Source: Pseudomonas sp. FP198 (GTDB taxonomy: Bacteria; Pseudomonadota; Gammaproteobacteria; Pseudomonadales; Pseudomonadaceae). Taken from it: a stretch of 64,000 nt of DNA. Below are positions 36,511 to 44,079 of this stretch, one piece after another. Made by a program: the position numbers and the translations under genes. A model generated the notes under the pieces. It did no database searches. It worked only from the letters and a program-made list of their open reading frames with translations, and was not told the origin of the DNA. The DNA lies in the NCBI RefSeq assembly GCF_030687895.1, contig NZ_CP117452.1:3551501-3615500 (forward strand), read 5' to 3'. Within the stretch, counting starts at the first letter, position 1, and every line of letters starts with the position of its first letter.

Positions 36511-37697
36511 TTTTCAACCCTCCTGGATGGATCAGCAGGTTTTGTTTGCTCCCCCGTTACGAAATCGAACTCGCCGAGGTGCTTACCTTGCTTTGTATAT
36601 ACTTCTAGCGCGCCATGTTGAGAGTCCCATTCATAGATTTTTCCCGCGCGATCCTTCCATCGTCGACGTTTTTTACCTCCGCCACGTACAGACGTTTTCA
36701 AGGGGGCGGACTTCGCGTCTGGAAAGGCGGGAAAGGACAGTGGAGATGGGTAATACTTATGATCCCCCGGAACACTCAAAACCACATAAACCGGCCGAAC
36801 CCCCGAGTCCACCGGAAACACCAGAATGAAATCCTTGTACTCCGGCGGATAGATCGGGTTGACGATAATGCTGTCCGCCACGGGCGTCGGCGGATAAATC
36901 CAGATGTGTGGCGTCTGAGGGGCGGCTTCCAAGGCCGGGATGCCGAGGGTGTCGGACGGGTCGATGGCTGGGGTCCAGATCAGTTCGATGCCGTCGCCAA
37001 GGTCGGCGACGTACTGGTCGGCACGCGGCGTGAGCTGGATGACGTCGACCATTTCCCAGGCGCGGTTCTGGCCGGTGTAGAAACCATAGCCCTTGAGGCT
37101 GCCATCGGCCTGCTGCTCGATGCTCAGGCGCATGCGGCTGCGGGCCTGTTTGAGATTGCGCAACTGGTCTTCGCTGTAGAGTGCGCTATCGCCGAGGCTG
37201 GAGGGCCAGAGCAAGGCGACGATACCGGTCAACAGCTCCGCGCCGACCGTGCCGCCGACGGCTCCGGCGCTTGATACTGCGGACCCGCCCAGTGCGAGCC
37301 TGCCCATTGCGGCGGGTATCGCGCTTGAGCCGATCTGCTTCAGCGGAAGGGTTCCCGACGCGTCGGGGCTCCTGGCGCCAAGCCACATCAGGTCGCCGTA
37401 CTGCTTGATCAGGTCCGGCGGAACAAAGCCGTTGGGGTTGCTGTAGTCAATGATTCCGTTGGGCAGCGCGCAGCTTTTGGCGAACACCGACCCGGTAAGG
37501 ACGAGGGGCGTTCGCTCAACCTTGGCCCAACGTTGTTTTTCATAAGCAGCCTGTCGGGCAAGCATGGCTTTGTGGCCACGCTGGAGTGCTTCGTACTCCG
37601 CCACCTCGCTGGAGGTCATGTCTCGATAGGAAACGCGGTGCCCTTCTCCAGAAGGTGGATTGCGAATTTTGGGCAGGTCTTGGGGGCGTGTGGTCAC
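36507..37697 (-). CDS. S-type pyocin/colicin-like toxin with E3-type rRNase domain
   Basis: A 396-residue toxin starting at GTG 37697. The C-terminal 55 residues are a colicin E3 ribonuclease: KKRRRWKDRAGKIYEWDSQH continuing GALEVYTKQG. The catalytic trio is intact as Asp358, His361 and Glu365 (D-S-Q-H-G-A-L-E), so it should cut 16S rRNA at the decoding site. Before it lies a pyocin S/colicin translocation-type domain (VADSIIVNPIYPPEYKDFIL, VDSGVRPVYVVLSVPG). The N-terminal 120 residues carry no TonB box or receptor-binding module; a VFAKSC motif appears instead, as in some Pseudomonas toxins thought to be delivered by other routes. The matching immunity gene is downstream. Delivery mode is uncertain. 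Confidence 0.88.
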   Translation of the reverse strand: MTTRPQDLPKIRNPPSGEGHRVSYRDMTSSEVAEYEALQRGHKAMLARQAAYEKQRWAKVERTPLVLTGSVFAKSCALPNGIIDYSNPNGFVPPDLIKQYGDLMWLGARSPDASGTLPLKQIGSSAIPAAMGRLALGGSAVSSAGAVGGTVGAELLTGIVALLWPSSLGDSALYSEDQLRNLKQARSRMRLSIEQQADGSLKGYGFYTGQNRAWEMVDVIQLTPRADQYVADLGDGIELIWTPAIDPSDTLGIPALEAAPQTPHIWIYPPTPVADSIIVNPIYPPEYKDFILVFPVDSGVRPVYVVLSVPGDHKYYPSPLSFPAFPDAKSAPLKTSVRGGGKKRRRWKDRAGKIYEWDSQHGALEVYTKQGKHLGEFDFVTGEQTKPADPSRRVEK

Positions 37698-37918
37698 GAG
37701 TCGCGAATCTCATCCTGAAAATCCAGGACGGACGCTAACGCAAGGGGTAAGCGCGGCGATGTAGGACGCGTCTTGAATTGGCTACTCCGTTTTCCTCAGA
37801 CGCCAGAGGGCCGGGGTCGAAATAATCAGCGGAACCGCACAAAGTTGCTGTAAGAGTCTTTCCCGATAGTTCGCGACTTCACTATCCTACGCATCCAACC
37901 CAAACGGACTTTGCCTAG

Positions 37919-38305
37919 ATGCATCTGCGTTCAAGCTTGTTGTGCCTGTGCCTGTTCAGCAGCCTTGGGCAGGCCGCCATCGACTGTTCTGCCCTGGCGG
38001 AAAAGCTCTCGGGAACGGTTCCTGAATTTCATCCGTCAGTGCAAGGCAAGGTCATTGGCACCGGGCGCCTGCATTTTCACGAAGCGCCGGACGGGGCCTG
38101 CGCCAACAAGAAGATTTTCGTGATACCCGGCGACTCCCTCACCGTTTACGCCAGCCTTGAAGACGAGTCCTGGCTGGAAGTGAACTACATCGCCAAGGAT
38201 GGCGAGGACTACACCGGTTGGGTGAAGGCAGACCGGGTACAGATTGGCGAACCTTACGGAGCTCAACCGGATACCGATGACGCGCCGGAGGCTGATGCCC
38301 AATAA
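37919..38305 (+). CDS. periplasmic SH3-like domain protein
   Basis: A 128-residue protein with a signal peptide (about residues 1-19, ending LGQAA). The mature part resembles a bacterial SH3 (SH3b) fold: KVIGTGRLHFHEAPDGACAN, then VIPGDSLTVYASLEDESWLE and DYTGWVKADRVQ, with two Cys that may pair. The tail is acidic. It is probably periplasmic. It is divergent from the toxin gene across 221 bases but nothing links the two. It precedes the membrane-protein gene by about 70-100 bases. Confidence 0.6.
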   Translation: MHLRSSLLCLCLFSSLGQAAIDCSALAEKLSGTVPEFHPSVQGKVIGTGRLHFHEAPDGACANKKIFVIPGDSLTVYASLEDESWLEVNYIAKDGEDYTGWVKADRVQIGEPYGAQPDTDDAPEADAQ

Positions 38306-38373
38306 TCGGTCAGGTTGCTGTCGACGAATCATTAGCCAGCGGTTGTTCCTCCCAGTTCAAATCCACCGCTACT

Positions 38374-39336
38374 TTGGGCGAGCGGCGTTCAGGAGATCTG
38401 CATTTGATTGGATATCGGTTCGAGCGCACCGCGCGGGGTGACTTGCACATCCACTCGCTCAACCGGGTGCAGAGCGTAGTCGTGTTGCTGACCAGTGCGC
38501 TGGCCTTGATCTTTCCCGTGGGAGCCGTGCTGGCGATTGCCACTGCAGACTCGTCGCTTGTGGGCATGGATCCGCTGACCTTGCTCCTCATGGTGCTCGG
38601 GCTGCTGCTGATTCCTGCCCTGGGCCTGGCGCTGCTGGTTTACACCGGCACCCGCGAGACCCTGCTGCTGTCGCGTGTCGACGCTGAAGGCAAGCGTCGC
38701 ACCCGAAACTTTTTTGGACGCCGTGAGCGGGTGCGATCGGTGTTCAGGATCGACGCCGTCAAATACCTCGAACTTCGCCGCCACCCGGAGGCCGAGCCAG
38801 CCCGCACCCAGCTATGGCTGGTGCTGCGCGATGGCACCGAGCACCGCCTGACGAGCGACAACGTTCCGGTAGTGCCGGGAAGCAAACGCACTGACCTGTG
38901 GCTGCGTGAACTGGCCGACTACCTGCAAGTGCCAAAGCCCAGCGAGGTGATGATCGGTTCGACTGCCGTTGCGAAGGCAGCCTACCGGCCTGCTCCAACC
39001 CCGGCGAAGATCGCCAGGCAGCGCAAAGCAAAGGCGCCGACACCTGCGGCTGAGACGACTGAGCAACTGGGCACTCCCGTCCGCGCCCTGCTCGCCCTGT
39101 TTGGCGCGTTCCTGGCTGTGTATGAGCTGACCCGAATCATCACCTGGGTGCCTTCGCTGTTTACCGGACGGTTGCGCATTGGCATCAGTCGCCCGACGAC
39201 CTTCTACTGGGCCGAGGAGCCGATGACCTTTTCCTTTCACATGCTTATCGGCGTCGCCGAGCTGCTGGTCATTGGCGTCATCGCCTGGGGTTGTTTGCGC
39301 GTGGCGATCGAGGGGCGGATGAAGTCCAATCCTTGA
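38374..39336 (+). CDS. hypothetical membrane protein (about 310-320 aa)
   Basis: A protein with two N-terminal transmembrane helices (about residues 32-58 and 65-89), a soluble middle region with a PH-like beta part (LRRHPEAEPARTQLWLVLRD, GTEHRLTSDNVPVVPGS), a Pro/Ala/Lys-rich linker, and two more membrane spans near the C-terminus. I do not recognise the family. There is no ATG start: the frame is open back to 38296, TTG at 38374 is the first usable codon, and TTG at 38404 has AGGAG eight bases upstream, which makes it a better start. Confidence 0.55.
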   Translation: MGERRSGDLHLIGYRFERTARGDLHIHSLNRVQSVVVLLTSALALIFPVGAVLAIATADSSLVGMDPLTLLLMVLGLLLIPALGLALLVYTGTRETLLLSRVDAEGKRRTRNFFGRRERVRSVFRIDAVKYLELRRHPEAEPARTQLWLVLRDGTEHRLTSDNVPVVPGSKRTDLWLRELADYLQVPKPSEVMIGSTAVAKAAYRPAPTPAKIARQRKAKAPTPAAETTEQLGTPVRALLALFGAFLAVYELTRIITWVPSLFTGRLRIGISRPTTFYWAEEPMTFSFHMLIGVAELLVIGVIAWGCLRVAIEGRMKSNP

Positions 39337-39381
39337 GGGCGGTTGCTTCCACTCGGTTGCGTAGCGGCCGCAAATATCTGG

Positions 39382-39421
39382 GGCCGCTACGCGACCCAGC
39401 GGGAGCAAGCTCCCTCGCCAC
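39382..39421. repeat. half REP, family B
   Basis: A single inverted arm GGGAGCAAGCTCCCTCGCCA preceded by a short GCGGCC hairpin; the mirror copy is missing. Confidence 0.7.
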
Positions 39422-39461
39422 GGGGGCTGGGTTGGATTGATTATTTCTGAGCGCCAGAAAA

Positions 39462-39527
39462 ACCTGTGGGAGCGAGCCTGCTCGCGAAAGCGGTCGTACA
39501 CTGCTGACCACCGCTATCGCGAGCAGG
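39462..39527. repeat. decayed REP pair, family A
   Basis: A complete left arm CTGTGGGAGCGAGCCTGCTC is followed by a right arm that breaks off after TATCGCGAGCAGGG. It adjoins the half family B element, so two damaged REPs of different families lie side by side here. Confidence 0.7.
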
Positions 39528-39541
39528 GCTAACGGTCCGCG

Positions 39542-40042
39542 CTATTCATCAACAAGCCGAAAACCGAATTCCCCCCGTAACACCGCCACGACCTGCTCAA
39601 CAGACGGCCCCTGTATCGGCGGAGGATCAGGACGCTCGCAAAATTCCCGCCAGACAAAGAGCGTCAATTCCGCACCATCGGTCTGAGGCAAACTGCTGTC
39701 GATCGAGCCGAAAGTCTGCAGCAGCCGGTACCTGTCGTCGTTCCAGAACAGCGCTTCGACCCAGTGATAAACCGGAATGAAATGGAAGTGGATGGAGTAA
39801 CCAGCGTCATGACCAAAACGGCCGATGTACAGTCGCCTTGGTTGCAGGCAGGTTTCGATGGCGTGCTGGATTCGCGCTTGCAATACACCCAACTCCGCCA
39901 GCGCTTCAGCCGACAGCGATGCCAAGGCATTCGTCATCTGTTTTGCGCTGAGCATCAGGTAGCCGGGCAGTGCACTGTCCACGCGGTGATTGATGAGCCA
40001 ATGCTCTGATTCATGAACGATAAAGCGAGGCGATATTTCCAT
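39542..40042 (-). CDS. HIT-family protein
   Basis: A 166-residue histidine-triad family protein. The motif appears as SIHFHFIPVYHW: the two later histidines of HxHxHxx are kept, while the first position is Ser. N-terminal strands (RFIVHESEHWLINHRVDSAL) and LPGYLMLSAKQ fit HIT nucleotide hydrolases of the diadenosine-polyphosphate or GalT-like group. Length is slightly greater than that of Hint proteins. Activity and substrate are not predictable. It converges on the degenerate REP region. Confidence 0.75.
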   Translation of the reverse strand: MEISPRFIVHESEHWLINHRVDSALPGYLMLSAKQMTNALASLSAEALAELGVLQARIQHAIETCLQPRRLYIGRFGHDAGYSIHFHFIPVYHWVEALFWNDDRYRLLQTFGSIDSSLPQTDGAELTLFVWREFCERPDPPPIQGPSVEQVVAVLRGEFGFRLVDE

Positions 40043-40085
40043 CGGATGACCTGGATGGGGTTTGGGGGCGGCGGATCAAGGCAAC

Positions 40086-41141
40086 TTACAACCCGCCTCC
40101 ACTGGACGCAGGCGTTCCCGCCAGGAAATCCGCTATCAACGATACGACCTCCTGTTGAATCACCCCACGATCACGCCCGTTTTCGCCGTCCCGGCAAATG
40201 ATGCCATCGCCGGGCACTTCTTCTTCGAGCATTGCCTGCGCATCAGGCTTGCAAATCGACATGAAACTGAAATGGCTGGCGTCGCTGATTTCCACATAAC
40301 GGCTGGACGCCGGCGGCAGGCGCCTGGCGAGGTTGGCGGACTCCAGCTCGGCGGGAAGTTCGCGCGAGGGCACGCCGGCGGCAATCACCAGGGTGGGCAC
40401 CGGCAGCACGGAGAGGCTTTCATCGGTCAGGCCTCGCGACAGGCCCAGATCCAGAGTGATCACGGCTGTGACGCGTTTGTCGCGCCAGTCGGCGGCCAGC
40501 GCGGCTTTCGAGTCTAGGCTGCTCGCCGGATTCATCTGCCCATAGACGGTGCAACTGGCTAGCTGCGGATGGGTTTTGCAATCGTCGGCGAAGCGGTCCG
40601 GGTCAAAACGGGCGCCAGCAATTTCCAAGGCGGTCCAGCCACCGAGTGAATGGCTCACGACGGCGACGCGATTGTTGGCAACCTGGCCGAATTTTTCCGG
40701 TTGAGTCGTGACTTCATCGATGGCTCGGCGCAGATCAACGGACCGCTGCCATAACTGCGCCGCTGCTTGCGGACTGCGGTCATGGGTGGTGGTGCCAGGA
40801 TGATTGACGGCCGCGACGATGTACCCCTTACGGGCCAGGGCACTGGCAAGCCAGACCTGATTGCTCCAGTTGCCCCTGTATCCATGAGAAAGCACCACCA
40901 GGGGATGGTCACCGGCAGACGGCGGCGCGTCACGAACGGCAGATGCGCCGACAAATACCGCGTTATCGGCGATCAGTTGCGGGGTGGCGGCAGTTGTGCC
41001 GGGATACCAGACGACCATTTCCAACGGCCGGTCATCCTGCGGATTCGAGACTGTCGAAGAGCGAAAGCCGACAGGGTATTCGTCAGCGAATACGGAGGTG
41101 GCCAGGCAGGCCAGAAACAGAGCCCCGAAAGCATTGTTCAA
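40086..41141 (-). CDS. secreted alpha/beta-hydrolase (dienelactone-hydrolase/PAF-AH-like)
   Basis: A 351-residue hydrolase with a short signal peptide ending SVFADE. The alpha/beta fold is shown by HPLVVLSHGYRGNWSNQVWL (oxyanion region), AVVSHSLGGWTALEIAG (nucleophile Ser in SHSLGG) and the C-terminal ISDASHFSFM (His). The layout is that of the platelet-activating-factor acetylhydrolase-like/dienelactone hydrolase group. No ATG opens the frame; TTG at 41141 with AAGGA upstream is the best start (TTG at 41165 is the other possibility). Substrate unknown. It is transcribed away from nothing obvious; the TetR gene lies 108 bases upstream on the same strand. Confidence 0.75.
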   Translation of the reverse strand: MNNAFGALFLACLATSVFADEYPVGFRSSTVSNPQDDRPLEMVVWYPGTTAATPQLIADNAVFVGASAVRDAPPSAGDHPLVVLSHGYRGNWSNQVWLASALARKGYIVAAVNHPGTTTHDRSPQAAAQLWQRSVDLRRAIDEVTTQPEKFGQVANNRVAVVSHSLGGWTALEIAGARFDPDRFADDCKTHPQLASCTVYGQMNPASSLDSKAALAADWRDKRVTAVITLDLGLSRGLTDESLSVLPVPTLVIAAGVPSRELPAELESANLARRLPPASSRYVEISDASHFSFMSICKPDAQAMLEEEVPGDGIICRDGENGRDRGVIQQEVVSLIADFLAGTPASSGGGL

Positions 41142-41248
41142 TGTCGTTCTTCCTTGATCGGACAAACAGTTGAGTTGCGCGGGGCATTAAAGCTTAATTC
41201 CGTATCGTCGTGCCCGATTTTCACTTTCAAAGAAACTCAGCCCACCAC

Positions 41249-41803
41249 TCAGCCTCTCCACGGCGCAATAACGCCCTCGACCAAGGCAAAAGCCCGGCTC
41301 ACGAAACCATTGAAGCGCGCCGCATCACGGCGTATCCCGGCCTGTTGCCCGCCAATCAGGCACAGATGGGCCATCTGCCCGATGACCTCCGCCTGACCGG
41401 GCGCCGGGGCCAAGCGACGGCACGCCTGTATCGCAAAGGCCAATCGTCTTGCGTCGACACGCTGCTGGAACTCGGCGACCAAGGGATCATGCAGCGACCA
41501 CGCGCGGATGGACACTTCCCGCCCAGGTTGTTTCTGCGCGGCGATTTCCAGGTAGCGCTGCAACGTCTCTCGCGCGCTCCGACCCTGGCCCGCATAAGCA
41601 AGCATGCGCCCCGTGTAGTCCTCTTCCCAGGCAGCCAGCAAAGCGCGGACAAAGTCTTCACGATTGCGAAAATGGTGATAGAACGAGCCACGGGTCACAT
41701 TCAATCGACGCGCCAGGCTTTCGGCCGAGACGCCTGTGTGGCCTGCCTGGTCGAGGGCCTCGAAGCCTGCCGCGATCCAACGGTGACGAGTCAGTTTTTC
41801 CAT
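41249..41803 (-). CDS. TetR-family transcriptional regulator
   Basis: A 184-residue repressor-type protein. The helix-turn-helix is GVSAESLARRLNVTRGSFYH, residues 25-44, and the C-terminal ligand domain spans the rest (ALLAAWEEDYTGRMLAYAGQ and beyond). ATG at 41803 follows GGGAG; the frame is open to 41824. It is divergent from the DJ-1 family gene and upstream of the secreted hydrolase gene on the same strand, either of which could be a target. Confidence 0.85.
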   Translation of the reverse strand: MEKLTRHRWIAAGFEALDQAGHTGVSAESLARRLNVTRGSFYHHFRNREDFVRALLAAWEEDYTGRMLAYAGQGRSARETLQRYLEIAAQKQPGREVSIRAWSLHDPLVAEFQQRVDARRLAFAIQACRRLAPAPGQAEVIGQMAHLCLIGGQQAGIRRDAARFNGFVSRAFALVEGVIAPWRG

Positions 41804-41928
41804 GGTTACTTCGCTCCCTCTCAATGCACCGTACAGACTGTGTAGGGTGCCAAACCGATTGATACGCTGCGAACACCTGCATAGAAGGCCGTTGCGTTTT
41901 GCACGCCAGCATTTTCATGGAGTTCGCC

Positions 41929-42558
41929 TTGAAGCAAATCGCCCTGATCGCTTTCGACCAGTTCACCGACATCGACCTGTTCCTGATGTGGGACATCTTA
42001 GGCCGCAATACGGAAGACTGGCACGTAAGAATTCTGGCCTCCAGTCCTGTCGTGACATCGGCGCACGGCTTGGCGGTTTCGGTGCACGGCCCGCTGTGCG
42101 AGGCCAATGGCGCGGACGCGGTGTTGTTCGTCAGTGGCAAACAAGGCATACCTGCCGCGCTTGCAGCTGCGGACTTCCTACCGTCGTTTGAACTCGATGC
42201 CGGACGCCAGCGAATAGGCTCGATCTGCGCCGGGGTGTTTATTCTCCAGCGGCTTGGGCTGCTGCCCGACGGCCGGGCAACTACCCACCCGGAGGCTCGC
42301 TCAGGCCTGCTGGCCCAGGGAATCGAGCCCGTGGATCAGCCGCTGGTCTGCCACGGGAATGTCGCCACGGCAGGCGGATGTCTTGCCGCGCTTTATCTGG
42401 TGGGATGGCTGGTTGAATCCTGGTTCGATGTCGAGAAGCGCCGCGCAACCCTGCTCCCCGTCCTGCCGGCCGGGCAGCAAGCGCTCTACGATATCCTGAT
42501 CGGGCTCAGCATCCGACAAGGTCAGATCCAGAGAATTGGGTCCAGGCCAGGCGCTTAA
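41929..42558 (+). CDS. DJ-1/PfpI family protein
   Basis: A protein of about 209 residues with the DJ-1/PfpI fold: QIALIAFDQFTDIDLFLMWD at the start, the nucleophile elbow IGSICAGVFILQRLGLLPDG with its Cys, and the later DGRATTHPEA and GNVATAGGCLAALYLVGWL segments. It is like the sensor half of GlxA regulators but without the DNA-binding half, as in isonitrile-hydratase (InhA)-type proteins. TTG at 41929 has GGAG six bases upstream and is preferred; ATG at 41917 and TTG at 41899 are alternatives. Divergent from the TetR gene. Confidence 0.78.
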   Translation: MKQIALIAFDQFTDIDLFLMWDILGRNTEDWHVRILASSPVVTSAHGLAVSVHGPLCEANGADAVLFVSGKQGIPAALAAADFLPSFELDAGRQRIGSICAGVFILQRLGLLPDGRATTHPEARSGLLAQGIEPVDQPLVCHGNVATAGGCLAALYLVGWLVESWFDVEKRRATLLPVLPAGQQALYDILIGLSIRQGQIQRIGSRPGA

Positions 42559-42567
42559 ACAGCAATC

Positions 42568-42993
42568 TCAACCGGCCTTGTTCCACTCACCCACCATCGC
42601 CTCATAAACCTCTTGGCAAGCGAACTCCGCAGAAACCTGCGCGTCGGCAAAAACCTGTTCGCCAGCCGTGGTCAGACAGGCGTAGCCCACGCGCGCATCT
42701 CGCGGATCGCTTTGTCGGGACACCAAGCCTATTTTTTCAAGCGGCAGCAGGGACTTGGTCACCGCCGACGCAGTCAGGCCCATGCAATCGGCCAGGTCAG
42801 CGCGTCGAAGCCGGGAGCTGTGGGCATGCTTGAGGTGGTAAAGAATCATGAAGTCGCTGAAGCTCAGGCCATGCACGGCGGAAAGCTTGGCATCGACCCG
42901 CCGCGCAGCCGAGGTGTAGGCGCGTGACAAGCGGATACAGCGATCAAGCATCGATCCGTTCGCGGTCGGTTCAGTAGGTGAATCTACAGACAT
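42568..42993 (-). CDS. MarR-family transcriptional regulator
   Basis: A 141-residue winged-helix regulator. After the dimer helices (LDRCIRLSRAYTSAARRVDA), the DNA-binding part reads LSFSDFMILYHLKHAHSSRL, then LADCMGLTASAVTKSLLPLE and the wing VSRQSDPRDARVGYACLTTAG. The R-x-D-x-R-D-x-R wing signature is present. The longer frame to 43104 is not used because the family starts near here. It converges on the DJ-1 family gene, so its target is not obvious. Confidence 0.85.
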   Translation of the reverse strand: MSVDSPTEPTANGSMLDRCIRLSRAYTSAARRVDAKLSAVHGLSFSDFMILYHLKHAHSSRLRRADLADCMGLTASAVTKSLLPLEKIGLVSRQSDPRDARVGYACLTTAGEQVFADAQVSAEFACQEVYEAMVGEWNKAG

Positions 42994-43167
42994 TGCAAAA
43001 TGCTCCAGCGCTAAGGGGAAAGACATCAGATCGACCCGGCTTCCAGTTACCGGGTGAACGTTGATTTGCCTGCACCCAGAGGGCCGAACGGCAACCCGTA
43101 CCAATTCAGGCCAGCCCTACCTTCCAGATACTTGACCACTACAGCATCTAGAAACCAGATCCAAGCG

Positions 43168-43917
43168 TCAAGCGTCTTTTTCCGCCCGCTCCCGACATGC
43201 CTCCCCGAACGCCCGAAAAATCGTCCGATAATCCGCGTTATCCATTACCTCCCACTCCGGATGCCATTGCACCCCCAAGGCAAATGCCCGGCTGCCCTCC
43301 ACCGAAAGGCCCTCCACCAACCCATCCTCGGCCACGGCCTCGACGCGCAAGCCCTGCCCCACCCGGGCAACGCCCTGGCCGTGGACCGAGTTGACCTCGA
43401 TCACGTCCTTCAGGCCCAGCCGCGCCAACACGCCACCGGGCCGCACCGTCAAGGCGTGGTTGCGGGCGTACTGTTGCTGGACCGGTTCATTGCTCGGCGG
43501 TTCGTGTTCGGCGCCGGGGCCGTCGAGTTGTTGATGGAGCGAGCCGCCAAAGGCGACGTTCATTTCCTGGAAGCCGCGGCAGATGCCGAGCACCGGGAGG
43601 CCGGCTTCGACGGCGGCGCGCCAGAGCGGCAGCGCCAGGTTGTCGCGGGCCGGGTCGTGCTCGGTGCCCGGCGGACTCGGTGGGCCGTCGTAGTGATGGG
43701 GTTCGATATTGGACGGCGATCCGGTGAAGAGCAGGCCGTCCAGGCCGGCGATGATGTGAGCCGGATCGAGCAACGCCGGAAACACCGGCAGGATGACCGG
43801 CAACGCCTCGGCGGCGGTGGCCACGGCTTGGGCATATTTGTCGTTGCTGAGCTGGACGGTGTGGGGGCCGATTTTGCCGGAGCAGGCGATGATTCCGATC
43901 ATGGGTGGACGAGACAT
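43168..43917 (-). CDS. puuD: gamma-glutamyl-gamma-aminobutyrate hydrolase-like class I amidotransferase
   Basis: A 249-residue glutamine-amidotransferase-fold hydrolase of the PuuD group. The nucleophile Cys lies in LPVLGICRGFQEMNVAFGGSL and the His-Glu pair in GVQWHPEWE; the early DGLLFTGSPSNIEPHHY segment is typical of PuuD. PuuD removes the glutamyl group from gamma-glutamyl-GABA in the putrescine pathway. No other puu gene is nearby, so the symbol reflects similarity only; a related isozyme is possible. Confidence 0.8.
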   Translation of the reverse strand: MSRPPMIGIIACSGKIGPHTVQLSNDKYAQAVATAAEALPVILPVFPALLDPAHIIAGLDGLLFTGSPSNIEPHHYDGPPSPPGTEHDPARDNLALPLWRAAVEAGLPVLGICRGFQEMNVAFGGSLHQQLDGPGAEHEPPSNEPVQQQYARNHALTVRPGGVLARLGLKDVIEVNSVHGQGVARVGQGLRVEAVAEDGLVEGLSVEGSRAFALGVQWHPEWEVMDNADYRTIFRAFGEACRERAEKDA

Positions 43918-44079
43918 GGGATCCCTCTTTTTCGAGTCTCAGACGTTTAAGAATCCGATTGCCGCGCGGGTCCGGTTGTTCCATTTCGATGACGACCGCC
44001 ACGGATCGAATCCCAGGGCTGAACGAAGCTCGCGACACAACGGTCGGAACAGCAATCCCCGACCAGGAAAACTCACCCC

